From Geothrix campi (GTDB lineage Bacteria; Acidobacteriota; Holophagae; Holophagales; Holophagaceae): a stretch of 64,000 nt of DNA. The position numbers and the translations under genes are program-made. Within the stretch, counting starts at the first letter, position 1, and every line of letters starts with the position of its first letter. The stretch lies in NCBI RefSeq assembly GCF_024609265.1, contig NZ_JANHMP010000001.1:1-64000 (forward strand), written 5' to 3'. Positions 50,200-58,980 of this stretch are shown piece by piece. The notes under the pieces were generated by a model. The model searched no databases, had not been told where the DNA came from, and saw nothing but the letters and a program-made list of their open reading frames with translations.

Positions 50200-52155
50200 T
50201 CACGCGGGCAGCGGCTCGACGCCGCCGGAAGGCCCGGAACCGCTGGCGGTGCCCAGGTAGGCCTCGATCACCTTGGGATGCCGCTTTACTTCGTCCGGCG
50301 CGCCTTCGGCGATGACCTTGCCGCCGTCCAGCACCGTCACCTGGTCGCAAAGCTCGCTCACGACATCCATGTGGTGCTCGATGAGGATGATGGTGACGCC
50401 CCGGGCGTGAACCCGCCTGATGATCTCGATCTGCTGGAGGACATCCGGATGGGCGAGGCCCGCCGCAGGTTCGTCGAGGATCAGCAGGTCGGGCCTGCGG
50501 GCCAGGGCCCGGGCGATCTCCAGGAAGCGCTGGGCGCCGTAGGTGAGATCCTTCGCCTTGGCCCGCGCCTGGTCTTTCAGGCCGATGAGGTCGAGCAGGG
50601 CGAGGGCATCGGCCTGGGCGCGTCGCTCTTCGAGGCGGGCAAAACCCAGCAGCACCAGGGGGAGGGGCATCTTGTAGACCCCCTTCAGCGCGACCATCAC
50701 GTTCTCAAGGGCCGTGAGCTCGCTGAAGAGCTGGAGATTCTGGAAGGTGCGCGCCACACCGGCCCGGGCCACCCGGTTGAGGCTGCCTTGGGGCAGTTCG
50801 GAACCGCGGAGGGACATCCCGCCCGAGGTCGCCGTGTACAGGCCGGAGATCACGTTCACCACGGTGCTCTTGCCCGAGCCGTTCGGCCCGATGAGGCCGT
50901 GGATGGTGCCAGCGCGCACCTGCATGGACAGCCCGTCCACGGCCTTCACCCCACCAAAGTGCCGTTTGAGGTCGGCCAGGACGAGCAGGGGGCCGTCCCC
51001 CTGGGCCCGCGGGGGCAGCACCGAATCCAGGTCGGAAGGCTCAGGCAGGGGTGAGGGGGGCACCCGGAACAGCTTGGCGAGGAAGATGGCCAGGAACCCC
51101 ATCAGCCCCTCCGGGAGGCCCACCACGACGGAGAACAGCATCAGGGCGAAGATGCCCTTGCGCCAGTCTTCCGTGTTCTCCACGAAGAACCCGCCGATGG
51201 CGAGGAGGCCCATGGCCACGACCGGGGCGAGGGCCTGGAAGGGGCGCGTGGACTTCTTGGCCAGGCCCCGCAGGCCCGCCGCCAGGGCCACGGCGAATCC
51301 GGCCCCGCTGAAGATGTGGAAGAGCAGGCGGTTGGACAGCAGGTTGGGGAGCAGGACCACCACCGTGGCGCCCACGAAGGCGCCCCACAGGCTCTTGCGT
51401 CCGCCCAGCACCACGCCCAGCAGGAGAATGATCATCAGCTCATAGACGAAGCTCTGGGGCTGGAGGTACTGGAAGTTGAAGGCGTAGAGGCCGCCCGCGA
51501 GGCCACCGAGGCCCGAGCCCAGGGAGAAGGCGGCGACCTTGTGGTAGTAGGTGCCCACGCCCATGGCGTCCGTGGCGATGGGGCTGTCGCGCAGGGCCTC
51601 GAAGGCCCGGCCCCACTGGGAGGACAGCAGGTTCCGCATCACCATCCAGACCAGGGCCAGCAGGACCATGCAGAGCCAGTAGAAGAGCGAGGGCGTGAGG
51701 GCATGTCCGAACACCGGCGGACGCACGAGGCTGAGGCCCTGGGCGCCGCCGGTGAGGCTCTCCAGTTCGTTGAGGGCGGTCGTGCTGAGGGCCGCGAAGC
51801 TGAGGGTGGCCAGGGCGAACTGGGGCCCTTCGAGCCGCAGAGCGGGCAGGGCGAGCAGCGCTCCCAGGAGCAGGCCCACGACAGTGGCCGCCAGCAGCGC
51901 AGGCACCATGCCGAGTCCGAATCGGGTGACGACGAGGCCGGCCGCGTAGGCGCCCAGCCCCAGGAAGGCCACATGGCCGAGGTTCACCTGGCCCAGGTAC
52001 CCCACCGTGACATCCAGCCCGATGAGGAGGATGCCGTAGATGGCCAGCAGGGTGAGGAGGCCCAGGGCATAGGGGTTCACCACCAGCAGGGGGACGGTGG
52101 CGAGGAAGGCGAAGACGATGAGCTCGGCGCCACGGAGGAGGAGGATGCGGCGCAT
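50200..52155 (-). CDS. livMG: Fused LivM permease-LivG ATPase
   Basis: A 651-residue fusion. The N-terminal part (about 1-330) is a LivM-type permease with ~9 helices (GLDVTVGYLGQVNLGHVAF, ALRDSPIATDAMGVG), then a linker, then a LivG ATPase from about 395 with Walker A GPNGSGKST, VARTFQNLQLF, LTYGAQRFLEIARALARRP and LLILDEPAAGLAHP. The fusion guarantees one-to-one stoichiometry; many bacteria have separate livM and livG genes. It starts two bases after the livH stop. Confidence 0.93.
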   Translation of the reverse strand: MRRILLLRGAELIVFAFLATVPLLVVNPYALGLLTLLAIYGILLIGLDVTVGYLGQVNLGHVAFLGLGAYAAGLVVTRFGLGMVPALLAATVVGLLLGALLALPALRLEGPQFALATLSFAALSTTALNELESLTGGAQGLSLVRPPVFGHALTPSLFYWLCMVLLALVWMVMRNLLSSQWGRAFEALRDSPIATDAMGVGTYYHKVAAFSLGSGLGGLAGGLYAFNFQYLQPQSFVYELMIILLLGVVLGGRKSLWGAFVGATVVVLLPNLLSNRLLFHIFSGAGFAVALAAGLRGLAKKSTRPFQALAPVVAMGLLAIGGFFVENTEDWRKGIFALMLFSVVVGLPEGLMGFLAIFLAKLFRVPPSPLPEPSDLDSVLPPRAQGDGPLLVLADLKRHFGGVKAVDGLSMQVRAGTIHGLIGPNGSGKSTVVNVISGLYTATSGGMSLRGSELPQGSLNRVARAGVARTFQNLQLFSELTALENVMVALKGVYKMPLPLVLLGFARLEERRAQADALALLDLIGLKDQARAKAKDLTYGAQRFLEIARALARRPDLLILDEPAAGLAHPDVLQQIEIIRRVHARGVTIILIEHHMDVVSELCDQVTVLDGGKVIAEGAPDEVKRHPKVIEAYLGTASGSGPSGGVEPLPA

Positions 52156-52156
52156 G

Positions 52157-53035
52157 TCACACCTTCCGGATGACGGCTTTGCCGAAGACGCCGGTGGGGC
52201 GCACGGCCAGGGCGAGGATCAGCAGGCTGAGACCCGGCGCCTCGCGCCAGCCGCTGCCGAGGTAGAAGCTCGCCAGGCTTTCCAGCGCACCGAGCGCCAT
52301 GCCGATGAGCACCACGCCGAAGCCGGAATCGAGGCCCGCCACCACGGCCACGGAGAAGGCCTTGAGGATGAGGGCCGAGGCCATGGTGGGACCCACCGTG
52401 GTGATGGGCGAGACGAGGATGCCGGCCAGGGCCGCGACAGCACCCGACAGCGCGTAGGACAGCATCACGGTCCGTGTCGCGGAGATGCCCATGAGCTCGG
52501 CGGCGTCCCGGTCAGCGGAGACCGCCTCGAAGGCCTTGCCCAGCAGTGTGCGGCGTTTGAACAGCTCGATGAGGCCCATGATGGCGAAGACGCCCACCGC
52601 CACGGAGAGTTCCAGCCGCGTGATATCCACGCCCAGCACCCGGATCGGATCGGCGGAGATGGGTGTGGGGAAGGGGCGATCGTCGCGCCCCCAGATGTTC
52701 TCTGCGGCCGAGAAGAGGAAGAGACCCATGATGATCGAGAGCAGGATCCAGCCTTCGCTCTTCTGCTCGAGGGCCAGGCGGATGCCCGCCCGCTCGATGG
52801 CCAGCCCCATCAGGGCGCCGAAGAGCAGGCCCCCCGGCACCATCAGCCAATAGGGCAGGCCCAGGTTGGTGAGGGTGAGGCTGAAGAAGGCAGATACCAT
52901 CACCAGCTCGCCCTGGCCGAAGTTGATGCTCTTGCTGGTGGCGTAGGTGAGCTGGAAACCGTAGGCGATGAGGGCGTACACGAGGCCCATGAGGGCGCCG
53001 CTGACGGCCATCTGTCCGATGATCGAAGGGTTCAT
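52157..53035 (-). CDS. livH: Branched-chain amino acid ABC permease LivH
   Basis: A 292-residue membrane permease, about eight helices. ALIAYGFQLTYATSKSINFGQGE and VSADRDAAELMGISATRTVML are characteristic LivH sequences. It is preceded by a hairpin in the spacer after livK and followed directly by livMG. Confidence 0.95.
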   Translation of the reverse strand: MNPSIIGQMAVSGALMGLVYALIAYGFQLTYATSKSINFGQGELVMVSAFFSLTLTNLGLPYWLMVPGGLLFGALMGLAIERAGIRLALEQKSEGWILLSIIMGLFLFSAAENIWGRDDRPFPTPISADPIRVLGVDITRLELSVAVGVFAIMGLIELFKRRTLLGKAFEAVSADRDAAELMGISATRTVMLSYALSGAVAALAGILVSPITTVGPTMASALILKAFSVAVVAGLDSGFGVVLIGMALGALESLASFYLGSGWREAPGLSLLILALAVRPTGVFGKAVIRKV

Positions 53036-53066
53036 ACCGGATCTTCCTGGAGGAAGGGCGGAAAAG

Positions 53067-53088
53067 CCGGGGGGCCGAAGCCCCCCGG
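53067..53088 (-). terminator. Hairpin in the livK-livH spacer (possible attenuator)
   Basis: CCGGGGGGC (53067-53075) pairs with GCCCCCCGG (53080-53088) around CGAA. It sits between livK and livH and has no T-tract. Such structures typically allow more binding protein than permease to be made, by protecting upstream mRNA or partially stopping transcription. Confidence 0.6.
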
Positions 53089-53110
53089 AGCGGCGATGGT
53101 GCCGGATCGG

Positions 53111-54388
53111 CTACTTGGTTTTGCCCTTGGTGGGCTTGGCGGCCGGCTTCGCGGCGGGCTTGGCGGGAGTCCCGGCGGCTTCCTTGATCAGGCGCGCCTT
53201 GTCGGCGGCATTGCCGAAGACCACGCGGCCGTCCTGCACCATGCCCATGACGGTCTGCTCGCGGCGGAAGGCCTCGTGAGTGGTCACGTCCGCTGGATTC
53301 CACTTGGTGTAGGGGTGGTTCCAGGTGGCGATAACGCCCTTCACGGGCTCCCTGAGATCCTCCAGGGCTTCCTTGATCTTGTGGGTGTCCGTGGTGCCGG
53401 CCTGCTTCACGGCGGCGGCGAAGATGAGGACGGCATCGTAGCCCTGGGCGGCGGCCACGGCGGAAGGGATGCGCTCCACCTTGTAGGTCTTGTGGTAGCC
53501 GTCGATGAATGCCTTGGCCTTGGGCGTGATGGGCTCCTCGATGAAGGTCTGGGGCATGAGGGTGCCGTTGCCGTTCTTGCCGGCATTGTCGATGTAGTTG
53601 GACATGGACAGCGTCCAGCCGCCGATGAGGGGCGCCTTCATGCCGATCTTGGCCATGCCGTTGGACACGGCGGCCAGCTCGGGGCCGATGGCCCAGATCA
53701 GGACGGCCTGGGCGCCCGCGGCCTTGGCGCGGAGCAGCTGGGCGGTCATGTCCTTGTCGCCGATGTTGAACTTCTCCTGTGCCACGACCTGGAGCTTGTT
53801 CCCCTGCAGCTTGATCTGGTTCAGCATGTCGTCCCGGCCAGAGACGCCGTAGTTGGTGGAATCGAAGATCACGGCCACCTTGGTGAACTTGCGGTTGATG
53901 GCCTCCTCGACCACCATGGCGGCCTGGATGCCGTCATGGGCGGCGAACCGGAAGATGGAGAGATCCTTCACGCCGGCCTTGCTCCACTGGGTCATGGAAG
54001 CTGAGCCTGCGGCCGGGCAGATGATCTTGGTGACGCCCTTCTCCTGCAGGTGCTTGTCGCCCGCCATGCAGACGCCGGTGTTCACGGTGCCGATGACCCC
54101 TGACAGGTCGCTCATGGCGGCGAGTTCCTGGGCGATGAGGGCGCCGCGCTCGTTCTTGGCTTCGTCATCGCGCTCGATGGTCTCGATCTTCAGCTTCTTC
54201 CCACCCACCTGGATGCCGCCCGCGGCGTTGATCTCCGCGATGGCCAACTTCGCGCCGTCCCGCATGGAGGCGCCCATGGGGGCCGAGCCGCCGGTGAACG
54301 GGCCCGTGATGGCGAGCTTGACCGAATCCCCGGCGTGAAGGCCGAGGGCCGCCAGCAAAAGAGAACTGTAGAAGATCTGCCTGAGCAT
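53111..54388 (-). CDS. livK: Branched-chain amino acid-binding protein (LivK/LivJ family)
   Basis: A 425-residue periplasmic binding protein. The signal peptide is MLRQIFYSSLLLAALGLHAG; VKLAITGPFTGGSAPMGASM and GAKLAIAEINAAGGIQVGGK start the type-I periplasmic-binding fold. The C-terminus carries an unusual Ala/Pro/Lys tail ([18 protein letters not shown]). Precedes the transporter genes as in other liv operons. Confidence 0.93.
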   Translation of the reverse strand: MLRQIFYSSLLLAALGLHAGDSVKLAITGPFTGGSAPMGASMRDGAKLAIAEINAAGGIQVGGKKLKIETIERDDEAKNERGALIAQELAAMSDLSGVIGTVNTGVCMAGDKHLQEKGVTKIICPAAGSASMTQWSKAGVKDLSIFRFAAHDGIQAAMVVEEAINRKFTKVAVIFDSTNYGVSGRDDMLNQIKLQGNKLQVVAQEKFNIGDKDMTAQLLRAKAAGAQAVLIWAIGPELAAVSNGMAKIGMKAPLIGGWTLSMSNYIDNAGKNGNGTLMPQTFIEEPITPKAKAFIDGYHKTYKVERIPSAVAAAQGYDAVLIFAAAVKQAGTTDTHKIKEALEDLREPVKGVIATWNHPYTKWNPADVTTHEAFRREQTVMGMVQDGRVVFGNAADKARLIKEAAGTPAKPAAKPAAKPTKGKTK

Positions 54389-54496
54389 CGTATCCCCCGT
54401 AGAGAGGTGGATCTGGTTGGAGTGGCAAGGTGGGCGCTAGCATAGCGGTCCGGCCAGGCTTTGGAAAGACTGGCCGGTTCCTTCCTTGCCGGGCTT

Positions 54497-55525
54497 TCAA
54501 GCCAGATGGGCCTGCACCCAGGCAAGCAAAGGTTCCCCACCGACGATGCGCTGCTCGGCGATGAGCAGGGGCATCTCCAGCACGCTGGCATGTTCGGGCC
54601 CCAGCTTCACCGCATCCTTCTCCGTACAGACCAGCCAGGCGGCGTCTGCTGCCTGGGCACGGAGCTGGAGCCGGCCTAGTTCCGCGGGGGTGGGGCCCCG
54701 GTGGTCGGGATAGCTATGGGATCCCGCCCACACCTGGCCGGCCACCAGCAGATCGGCGTAGAAGGCCTCCGGGTGACCGAGACCGCACCAGGCGAAGGCT
54801 GGCCCCTGCTCAGGAAGGGGGATGGGGAAAGACGCTTCCGTACCCCAACGCCGCAGAGCGCCCAGGGCGAAGTCCACCCAGAAGATGGGACCGCCGCTGC
54901 CGAAACGAGCCCACCAGGCTTCCACGGCGGTGCGATCCCGCACCCGACCGGCGCGCGTGACGACCAGGGCATGGGCCCTCCGGGAGCTCTCCTGCGGTTC
55001 CCGCAGATCCCCCAGGGGGAGCATGCGGCCATCGCCCCAGAGCCGCACGCCATCAAGCACCAGGAGGTCCAGGTCCCGGTGCAGGGCGCGGTGCTGGAAG
55101 CCGTCGTCGAGCAGCAGGCAGCGTAAACCCGGCCTCTGGGCCAGGGCGCGGAGGGCCGCGGCGTGGCGCTTCCGCCCCACCACCACCCGCTCCGGTCCCA
55201 GGCGCCGGGCCATGAGCAGGGGCTCGTCGCCGGTCTGCCGGGGGTTCGAATCCGCCTCCACGCTCATGGGATCAATCTCGCGCCGCCCACCATAGCCCCG
55301 GGACAGCACGGCGTTGCTCCAGCCGGCCGCCTCGAGCCCTTCGGCCAGGAACAGGGTGAGGGGGGTCTTGCCCGTGCCTCCGGCGCTCAGGTTGCCGATA
55401 GACACCACCGGGACGGGGACGCGAGCGATCCGTTCAGGGTGAGCGTCGAAGCTGCGGTTGCGGGCCCGCACCACCATCCCGTACAGCGGGGACAGAGGGG
55501 CGGCCAGATAGCGCAGAATGGACAT
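54497..55525 (-). CDS. lpxK: Tetraacyldisaccharide 4'-kinase LpxK
   Basis: LpxK phosphorylates the 4' position of the lipid A disaccharide precursor at the inner membrane. The 342-residue sequence has the P-loop NLSAGGTGKTPLTLFLAEGL, SRGYGGRREIDPM, DEPLLMARRLG and LLLDDGFQHRALHRDLDLLV, all diagnostic for LpxK. It shows the host makes lipopolysaccharide or lipid A. It is divergent from msrC. Confidence 0.96.
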   Translation of the reverse strand: MSILRYLAAPLSPLYGMVVRARNRSFDAHPERIARVPVPVVSIGNLSAGGTGKTPLTLFLAEGLEAAGWSNAVLSRGYGGRREIDPMSVEADSNPRQTGDEPLLMARRLGPERVVVGRKRHAAALRALAQRPGLRCLLLDDGFQHRALHRDLDLLVLDGVRLWGDGRMLPLGDLREPQESSRRAHALVVTRAGRVRDRTAVEAWWARFGSGGPIFWVDFALGALRRWGTEASFPIPLPEQGPAFAWCGLGHPEAFYADLLVAGQVWAGSHSYPDHRGPTPAELGRLQLRAQAADAAWLVCTEKDAVKLGPEHASVLEMPLLIAEQRIVGGEPLLAWVQAHLA

Positions 55526-55585
55526 GGATCAGAGTGTCCAACAAAACCGCCACAAGGTCACGGCATCAGGGTAGCGGAGGAAATG

Positions 55586-56122
55586 ATGAGCGAGGGAATC
55601 CTGCTGGAGCCGGTGGCACGGGGCACCCTGCTGCCTGAGACCGAGCGGGTGGCGCGCCTCCAGTCCGCTCTTCCGCAGATCCTCGCCGCGCTTGAAGGTG
55701 AAACAGATGAAGTGGCCATCCAGGCCACCCTGGCGTGTCTGCTCTGGGAGACACTGCCCCAGGCCAACTGGTGCGGCTTCTACCGGCGCATCGGCGAACG
55801 CATGCTCGCGGTCGGGCCCTATCAAGGCGGCATGGGCTGCCTCCGCATCTCCTTTGACCGGGGGGTTTGCGGAGCCTGTGCCCGCACCGGAACCACCCAG
55901 CTGGTACCCGACGTCCAAGCCTTCCCCGGCCACATCGCCTGCGATGACGCCACCCGGTCCGAGCTCGTGATTCCCATCACGGTTGGAGGTCGCCTGCAGG
56001 CCGTGCTTGACCTGGATTCTCCACACAGGAGCGGGTTCTCCCTTTCCGAGGCGCGGCTCCTGGAGGCCCTGATGACCCAGACCTTCTCCCAAGCGGTTCA
56101 CCCATCGCCTGGCATCGGTTAA
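55586..56122 (+). CDS. msrC: Free methionine-(R)-sulfoxide reductase (GAF type)
   Basis: A 178-residue GAF-domain enzyme that reduces free Met-R-sulfoxide with thioredoxin. The three redox cysteines are Cys85, Cys95 (GVCGACARTG) and Cys119 (FPGHIACDDATRSE), spaced as in E. coli MsrC (84/94/118). DLDSPHRSGFSLSEAR follows as in the family. ATG 55586 lies five bases after GGAGG; the ATG directly before is too close. Confidence 0.93.
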   Translation: MSEGILLEPVARGTLLPETERVARLQSALPQILAALEGETDEVAIQATLACLLWETLPQANWCGFYRRIGERMLAVGPYQGGMGCLRISFDRGVCGACARTGTTQLVPDVQAFPGHIACDDATRSELVIPITVGGRLQAVLDLDSPHRSGFSLSEARLLEALMTQTFSQAVHPSPGIG

Positions 56123-56146
56123 CCTAGGGCACTCTCCGGGATCCGC

Positions 56147-56869
56147 ATGGCTGAACCCAGCTTCATCGACCAAAGCAAGCTGCGCTTCCGCGAAGGCGAG
56201 ATCATCTTCCGCAAGGGGGAGATGGCTCAGCAGATGTACATCATCCTCGCGGGGCGGGTCCGGCTCTATGTCTCAGAGGAGCCCAAGGGGGAATGGGCAG
56301 AGGAACTGTCCAAGGGGGACTTCTTCGGGGAGGGTAGCCTGCTGGAGGCCCTGCCTCGGCAGCACACGGCCCTGGCCCTGGAGGATTCGGACCTCATCGC
56401 CATCAACCGCGGCACCTTCCTGCGCATGATTCGTCAGAACCCCGAAGTGTCCGTGAAGATGATGCAGCGCTTGGCCCAGCGGCACCGCGAGCTGGGTGAG
56501 CGGGTGGAGGAGCTGGATGCCAGCAGGCCCGCGAAGGTCGCGGGAACGCCGGTGGCGAACCTGGTATCCGTGCTCAGCGGCAAGCCCCATCCTATCCTGG
56601 CCCATGGCTCGCTCATCGGTCGCTTCGACCCCACCACGGGCGTGCATCCTGACATCGACTTGACCGACGAGGACCACAACCTGAGCGTATCCAGGCGTCA
56701 TGCCCGCATCCTCTGCGAGCACGGCCGGTACTTCCTGCTGGAAGAGCCCGGTGTGGCCAATGGCACCTTCGTGCGGGGGGAGCGTATCCAGCCAGGCGAA
56801 CCCCGGGAATTGAAGCATGGGGACCGGGTGGGCTTCGGCATGGTGGTGCTTTTCTTCGAAAAGACCTAA
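56147..56869 (+). CDS. Cyclic nucleotide-binding/FHA two-domain regulator
   Basis: A 240-residue protein. Residues 10-125 form a cNMP-binding domain of the Crp type (GEIIFRKGEMAQQMYIILAG, LSKGDFFGEGSLLEALPRQH), followed by an FHA domain (about 155-240: LIGRFDPTTGVHPDIDL, SVSRRHARI, VANGTFVRGERI), which binds phosphothreonine. There is no DNA-binding helix, so it probably acts through protein contacts. It starts 24 bases after msrC. Confidence 0.9.
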   Translation: MAEPSFIDQSKLRFREGEIIFRKGEMAQQMYIILAGRVRLYVSEEPKGEWAEELSKGDFFGEGSLLEALPRQHTALALEDSDLIAINRGTFLRMIRQNPEVSVKMMQRLAQRHRELGERVEELDASRPAKVAGTPVANLVSVLSGKPHPILAHGSLIGRFDPTTGVHPDIDLTDEDHNLSVSRRHARILCEHGRYFLLEEPGVANGTFVRGERIQPGEPRELKHGDRVGFGMVVLFFEKT

Positions 56870-56902
56870 CCTTCCGCCGGATGGGGAACACGGGAGGTGG
56901 CC

Positions 56903-57130
56903 ATGGCGACCGATCTGCACGTCGAATTGTGGCGGGACGAGCATGGTGTCATCCGGGAGCTGGTGCAGTTCGGCCTGGATGAGATCGGCGGCTCCTGCGT
57001 GATCCGCGAGCGGAACAGCCTGGATGCGCTGGATGGGGACGTGAATGAGGGCGACATGGTCGTCGCCCGTTTCGGCGATCCCGAGGACGCCCGGGACTTC
57101 CTCCGGGACGAGGGCTTCGAACCCGTGTAG
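56903..57130 (+). CDS. Small hypothetical acidic protein
   Basis: A 75-residue soluble protein, strongly acidic, with no signal peptide or recognisable family. LHVELWRDEHGVIRELVQF and VNEGDMVVARFGDPEDARDF suggest a small alpha/beta fold. ATG 56903 follows GGGAGGTGGCC; an in-frame GTG at 56897 would be too near the ribosome site. Likely real because it lies tightly in the gene order and uses native codons. Confidence 0.7.
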   Translation: MATDLHVELWRDEHGVIRELVQFGLDEIGGSCVIRERNSLDALDGDVNEGDMVVARFGDPEDARDFLRDEGFEPV

Positions 57131-57141
57131 CTTTTCTTATC

Positions 57142-57180
57142 GCCAGCCTGTCGCCCGGCCCAGCCGGGCGACAGGCTGGC
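57142..57180. repeat. Perfect 18-base inverted repeat
   Basis: GCCAGCCTGTCGCCCGGC (57142-57159) and GCCGGGCGACAGGCTGGC (57163-57180) are exact reverse complements with a three-base loop. No T-tract follows on either side. It may stop transcription with help from Rho or stabilise the mRNA 3' end. Confidence 0.65.
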
Positions 57181-57214
57181 GCCGTGAACGCCATTCCGCT
57201 GGAGGAAACCACCG

Positions 57215-57664
57215 ATGAATTCCCTGTTCAACCCGGCCGATCGGGATGCCCTGGCCCTAAGGTTCGCGGAACTGGAGCCGGGTGCCCAGCGCCGGTGGGG
57301 GAGGATGGATCCCGCCCAGATGATGAAGCACTGCTCCCTCGCCCTGGGTGATCCCCTGGGCGACCGTCAGGTGAAGCAGTTCCTCCTCGGAAAGCTGATC
57401 ACGCCCTTCATCCGGGGGCAGGTCTTCGGGGACAAGCCCTTCCGCCGCAACTCCCCCACCGATCCCATCTACGTGGTGTCCAGCCCCCAGGACTTCGAGG
57501 TCGAGCGCACCCGGCTGGCCACGCTCATCGACCGCGTTGTTCAGCGCGGCATCGCCAAGACCGACGGCAGGGTCCACCCGTTCTTCGGACGACTCAGCGG
57601 CGACCAGTGGGGATGCTTGATCTACAAGCACTTCGACCACCATTTGAGGCAGTTTGGGGTCTGA
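57215..57664 (+). CDS. DUF1569/DinB-like protein
   Basis: A 149-residue protein of the DUF1569 group, which shares the DinB helical bundle. FNPADRDALALRFAELEPGA and RRWGRMDPAQMMKHCSLALG carry the hallmark W-G-x-M-x-x-x-x-M-x-x-H segment, and IYKHFDHHLRQFGV provides the closing His pair. Function is unknown. A strong terminator follows. Confidence 0.85.
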   Translation: MNSLFNPADRDALALRFAELEPGAQRRWGRMDPAQMMKHCSLALGDPLGDRQVKQFLLGKLITPFIRGQVFGDKPFRRNSPTDPIYVVSSPQDFEVERTRLATLIDRVVQRGIAKTDGRVHPFFGRLSGDQWGCLIYKHFDHHLRQFGV

Positions 57665-57675
57665 GGTTTTTCTTG

Positions 57676-57715
57676 GCTGCAAAAAGGCCCGGCAGTTGCC
57701 GGGCCTTTTTGCAGC
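57676..57715 (+). terminator. Bidirectional terminator after DUF1569 gene
   Basis: GCTGCAAAAAGGCCCGGC (57676-57693) pairs perfectly with GCCGGGCCTTTTTGCAGC (57698-57715). The T5 on the right and A5 on the left make it able to stop transcription from both sides. Confidence 0.9.
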
Positions 57716-57727
57716 AGGGAACGGCTG

Positions 57728-57801
57728 CTAGTTGGAACCAATACCCATGGCCTTGGCGGCCTTGGTGAGCTCGGGGACGACCTCGAACAGGTCGCCGACG
57801 G
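57728..57801 (-). pseudogene. Relic of the etfA 3' end
   Basis: On the minus strand, bases 57801-57728 would encode the last ~24 codons of an ETF alpha subunit ending in the same [23 protein letters not shown] followed by IGSN. The genuine etfA end at 58035-57964 encodes [20 protein letters not shown] then IGSN, with several synonymous differences. The upstream part is missing, so this is a truncated duplicate or the residue of an earlier etfA copy, probably non-functional. Confidence 0.75.
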
Positions 57802-57963
57802 AGGCTCCACCTCTGCGATCCAGCGAAACCGGGGAGCAGGAGGGCTGCGTGGGGCGCCGCCCGATAGGTGGAGGGTAGCCCCGTTCGTGAAGGCAAGCCG
57901 GAGGCGCGGCCTGAACGAGAGCGCCCGGCGAATGCCGGGCGCGGACGGGGCAAGGGATCGGGC

Positions 57964-58935
57964 CTAGTTGGAACCGATGCCCATGGCCTTGGCAGCCTTC
58001 GTCAGTTCTGGAACCACTTCGAACAGATCACCGACGATCCCGTAGTTCGCCAGCTTGAAGATGGGGGCTTCGGGATCCTTGTTGATGGCGACGATGTACT
58101 TCGAGCCGCTCATGCCGGCGATGTGCTGGATGGCGCCGCTGATGCCGCAGGCGATGTAGAGGGTGGGACTCACGACCTTGCCGGTCTGGCCCACCTGCAT
58201 GCTGTGGGGCAGGCCCCAGCCCGCGTCCACGGCCGCCCGGGAGGCGCCGACGACGCCGCCGATGGCGTCCGCCAGTTCCTCAAGGATCTTGAAATTGGCA
58301 CCGTCCTTCATGCCACGGCCGCCGCTCACGATGACGTTGGCTTCGCTGAGATCCACCTTTCCGCCGGCTTTGGCGAGGATTTCCTTCACGACGGACTTGA
58401 AGTCTCCGGCGGGGGCGGCGAGGGCCTCCATGGTGCCGGCGCCGGCCTTCTCGGCAGCGGGGAACACATTGGGGCGGGTGGTGGCGGCCTGCACGGCGCT
58501 GGAGAAGGTGGTGGTGGCGAAGGCCTTCCCGGCGTAGACGGGGCGCACGGCCTGCAGCTTGCCATCCACCATGGCGAGGCCGGTGACGTCGGAGGCATAG
58601 CCGGCGCCCAGGCGCGCCGCGGCGCGGGGGAGCACGTCCTTGCCGACGGCGGTGGCCGCGGCCAGCAGCACCGTGGCGCCCTTGCTCTTCACCGCATCGG
58701 CGAGGAGCGTCGCGAAGGCGTCGCTGGAATAGGAGGCCAAGGTGGCGGCCTCGGCGGTGAGGATCAAGTCGGCGCCGAACTTGGCGGCCTCGGCGGCACC
58801 GGCGCAGGAGGCGCCCGCGAAGAGGGCCCCGACCTTCTTGCCCGAGGCGTCGGCCAGGCGGCGGCCCTCGCTGAGGACTTCGGCGCTGGGCTTGCGGATC
58901 TGGCCGTCCTTCAGTTCACAGAACACGAGAATCAT
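57964..58935 (-). CDS. etfA: Electron transfer flavoprotein alpha subunit
   Basis: EtfA holds FAD and, with EtfB, passes electrons from acyl-CoA and other dehydrogenases to the quinone pool or, in bifurcating forms, to ferredoxin. The 323-residue sequence has the N-terminal domain ([16 protein letters not shown]) and the FAD domain [61 protein letters not shown]. It starts 45 bases after etfB. A relic of its 3' end lies beyond the stop (57728-57801). Confidence 0.96.
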   Translation of the reverse strand: MILVFCELKDGQIRKPSAEVLSEGRRLADASGKKVGALFAGASCAGAAEAAKFGADLILTAEAATLASYSSDAFATLLADAVKSKGATVLLAAATAVGKDVLPRAAARLGAGYASDVTGLAMVDGKLQAVRPVYAGKAFATTTFSSAVQAATTRPNVFPAAEKAGAGTMEALAAPAGDFKSVVKEILAKAGGKVDLSEANVIVSGGRGMKDGANFKILEELADAIGGVVGASRAAVDAGWGLPHSMQVGQTGKVVSPTLYIACGISGAIQHIAGMSGSKYIVAINKDPEAPIFKLANYGIVGDLFEVVPELTKAAKAMGIGSN

Positions 58936-58980
58936 GGATGTCGTCCTTTCGAATCGGATCAGTCAGCGGAAGAGGGCCGG

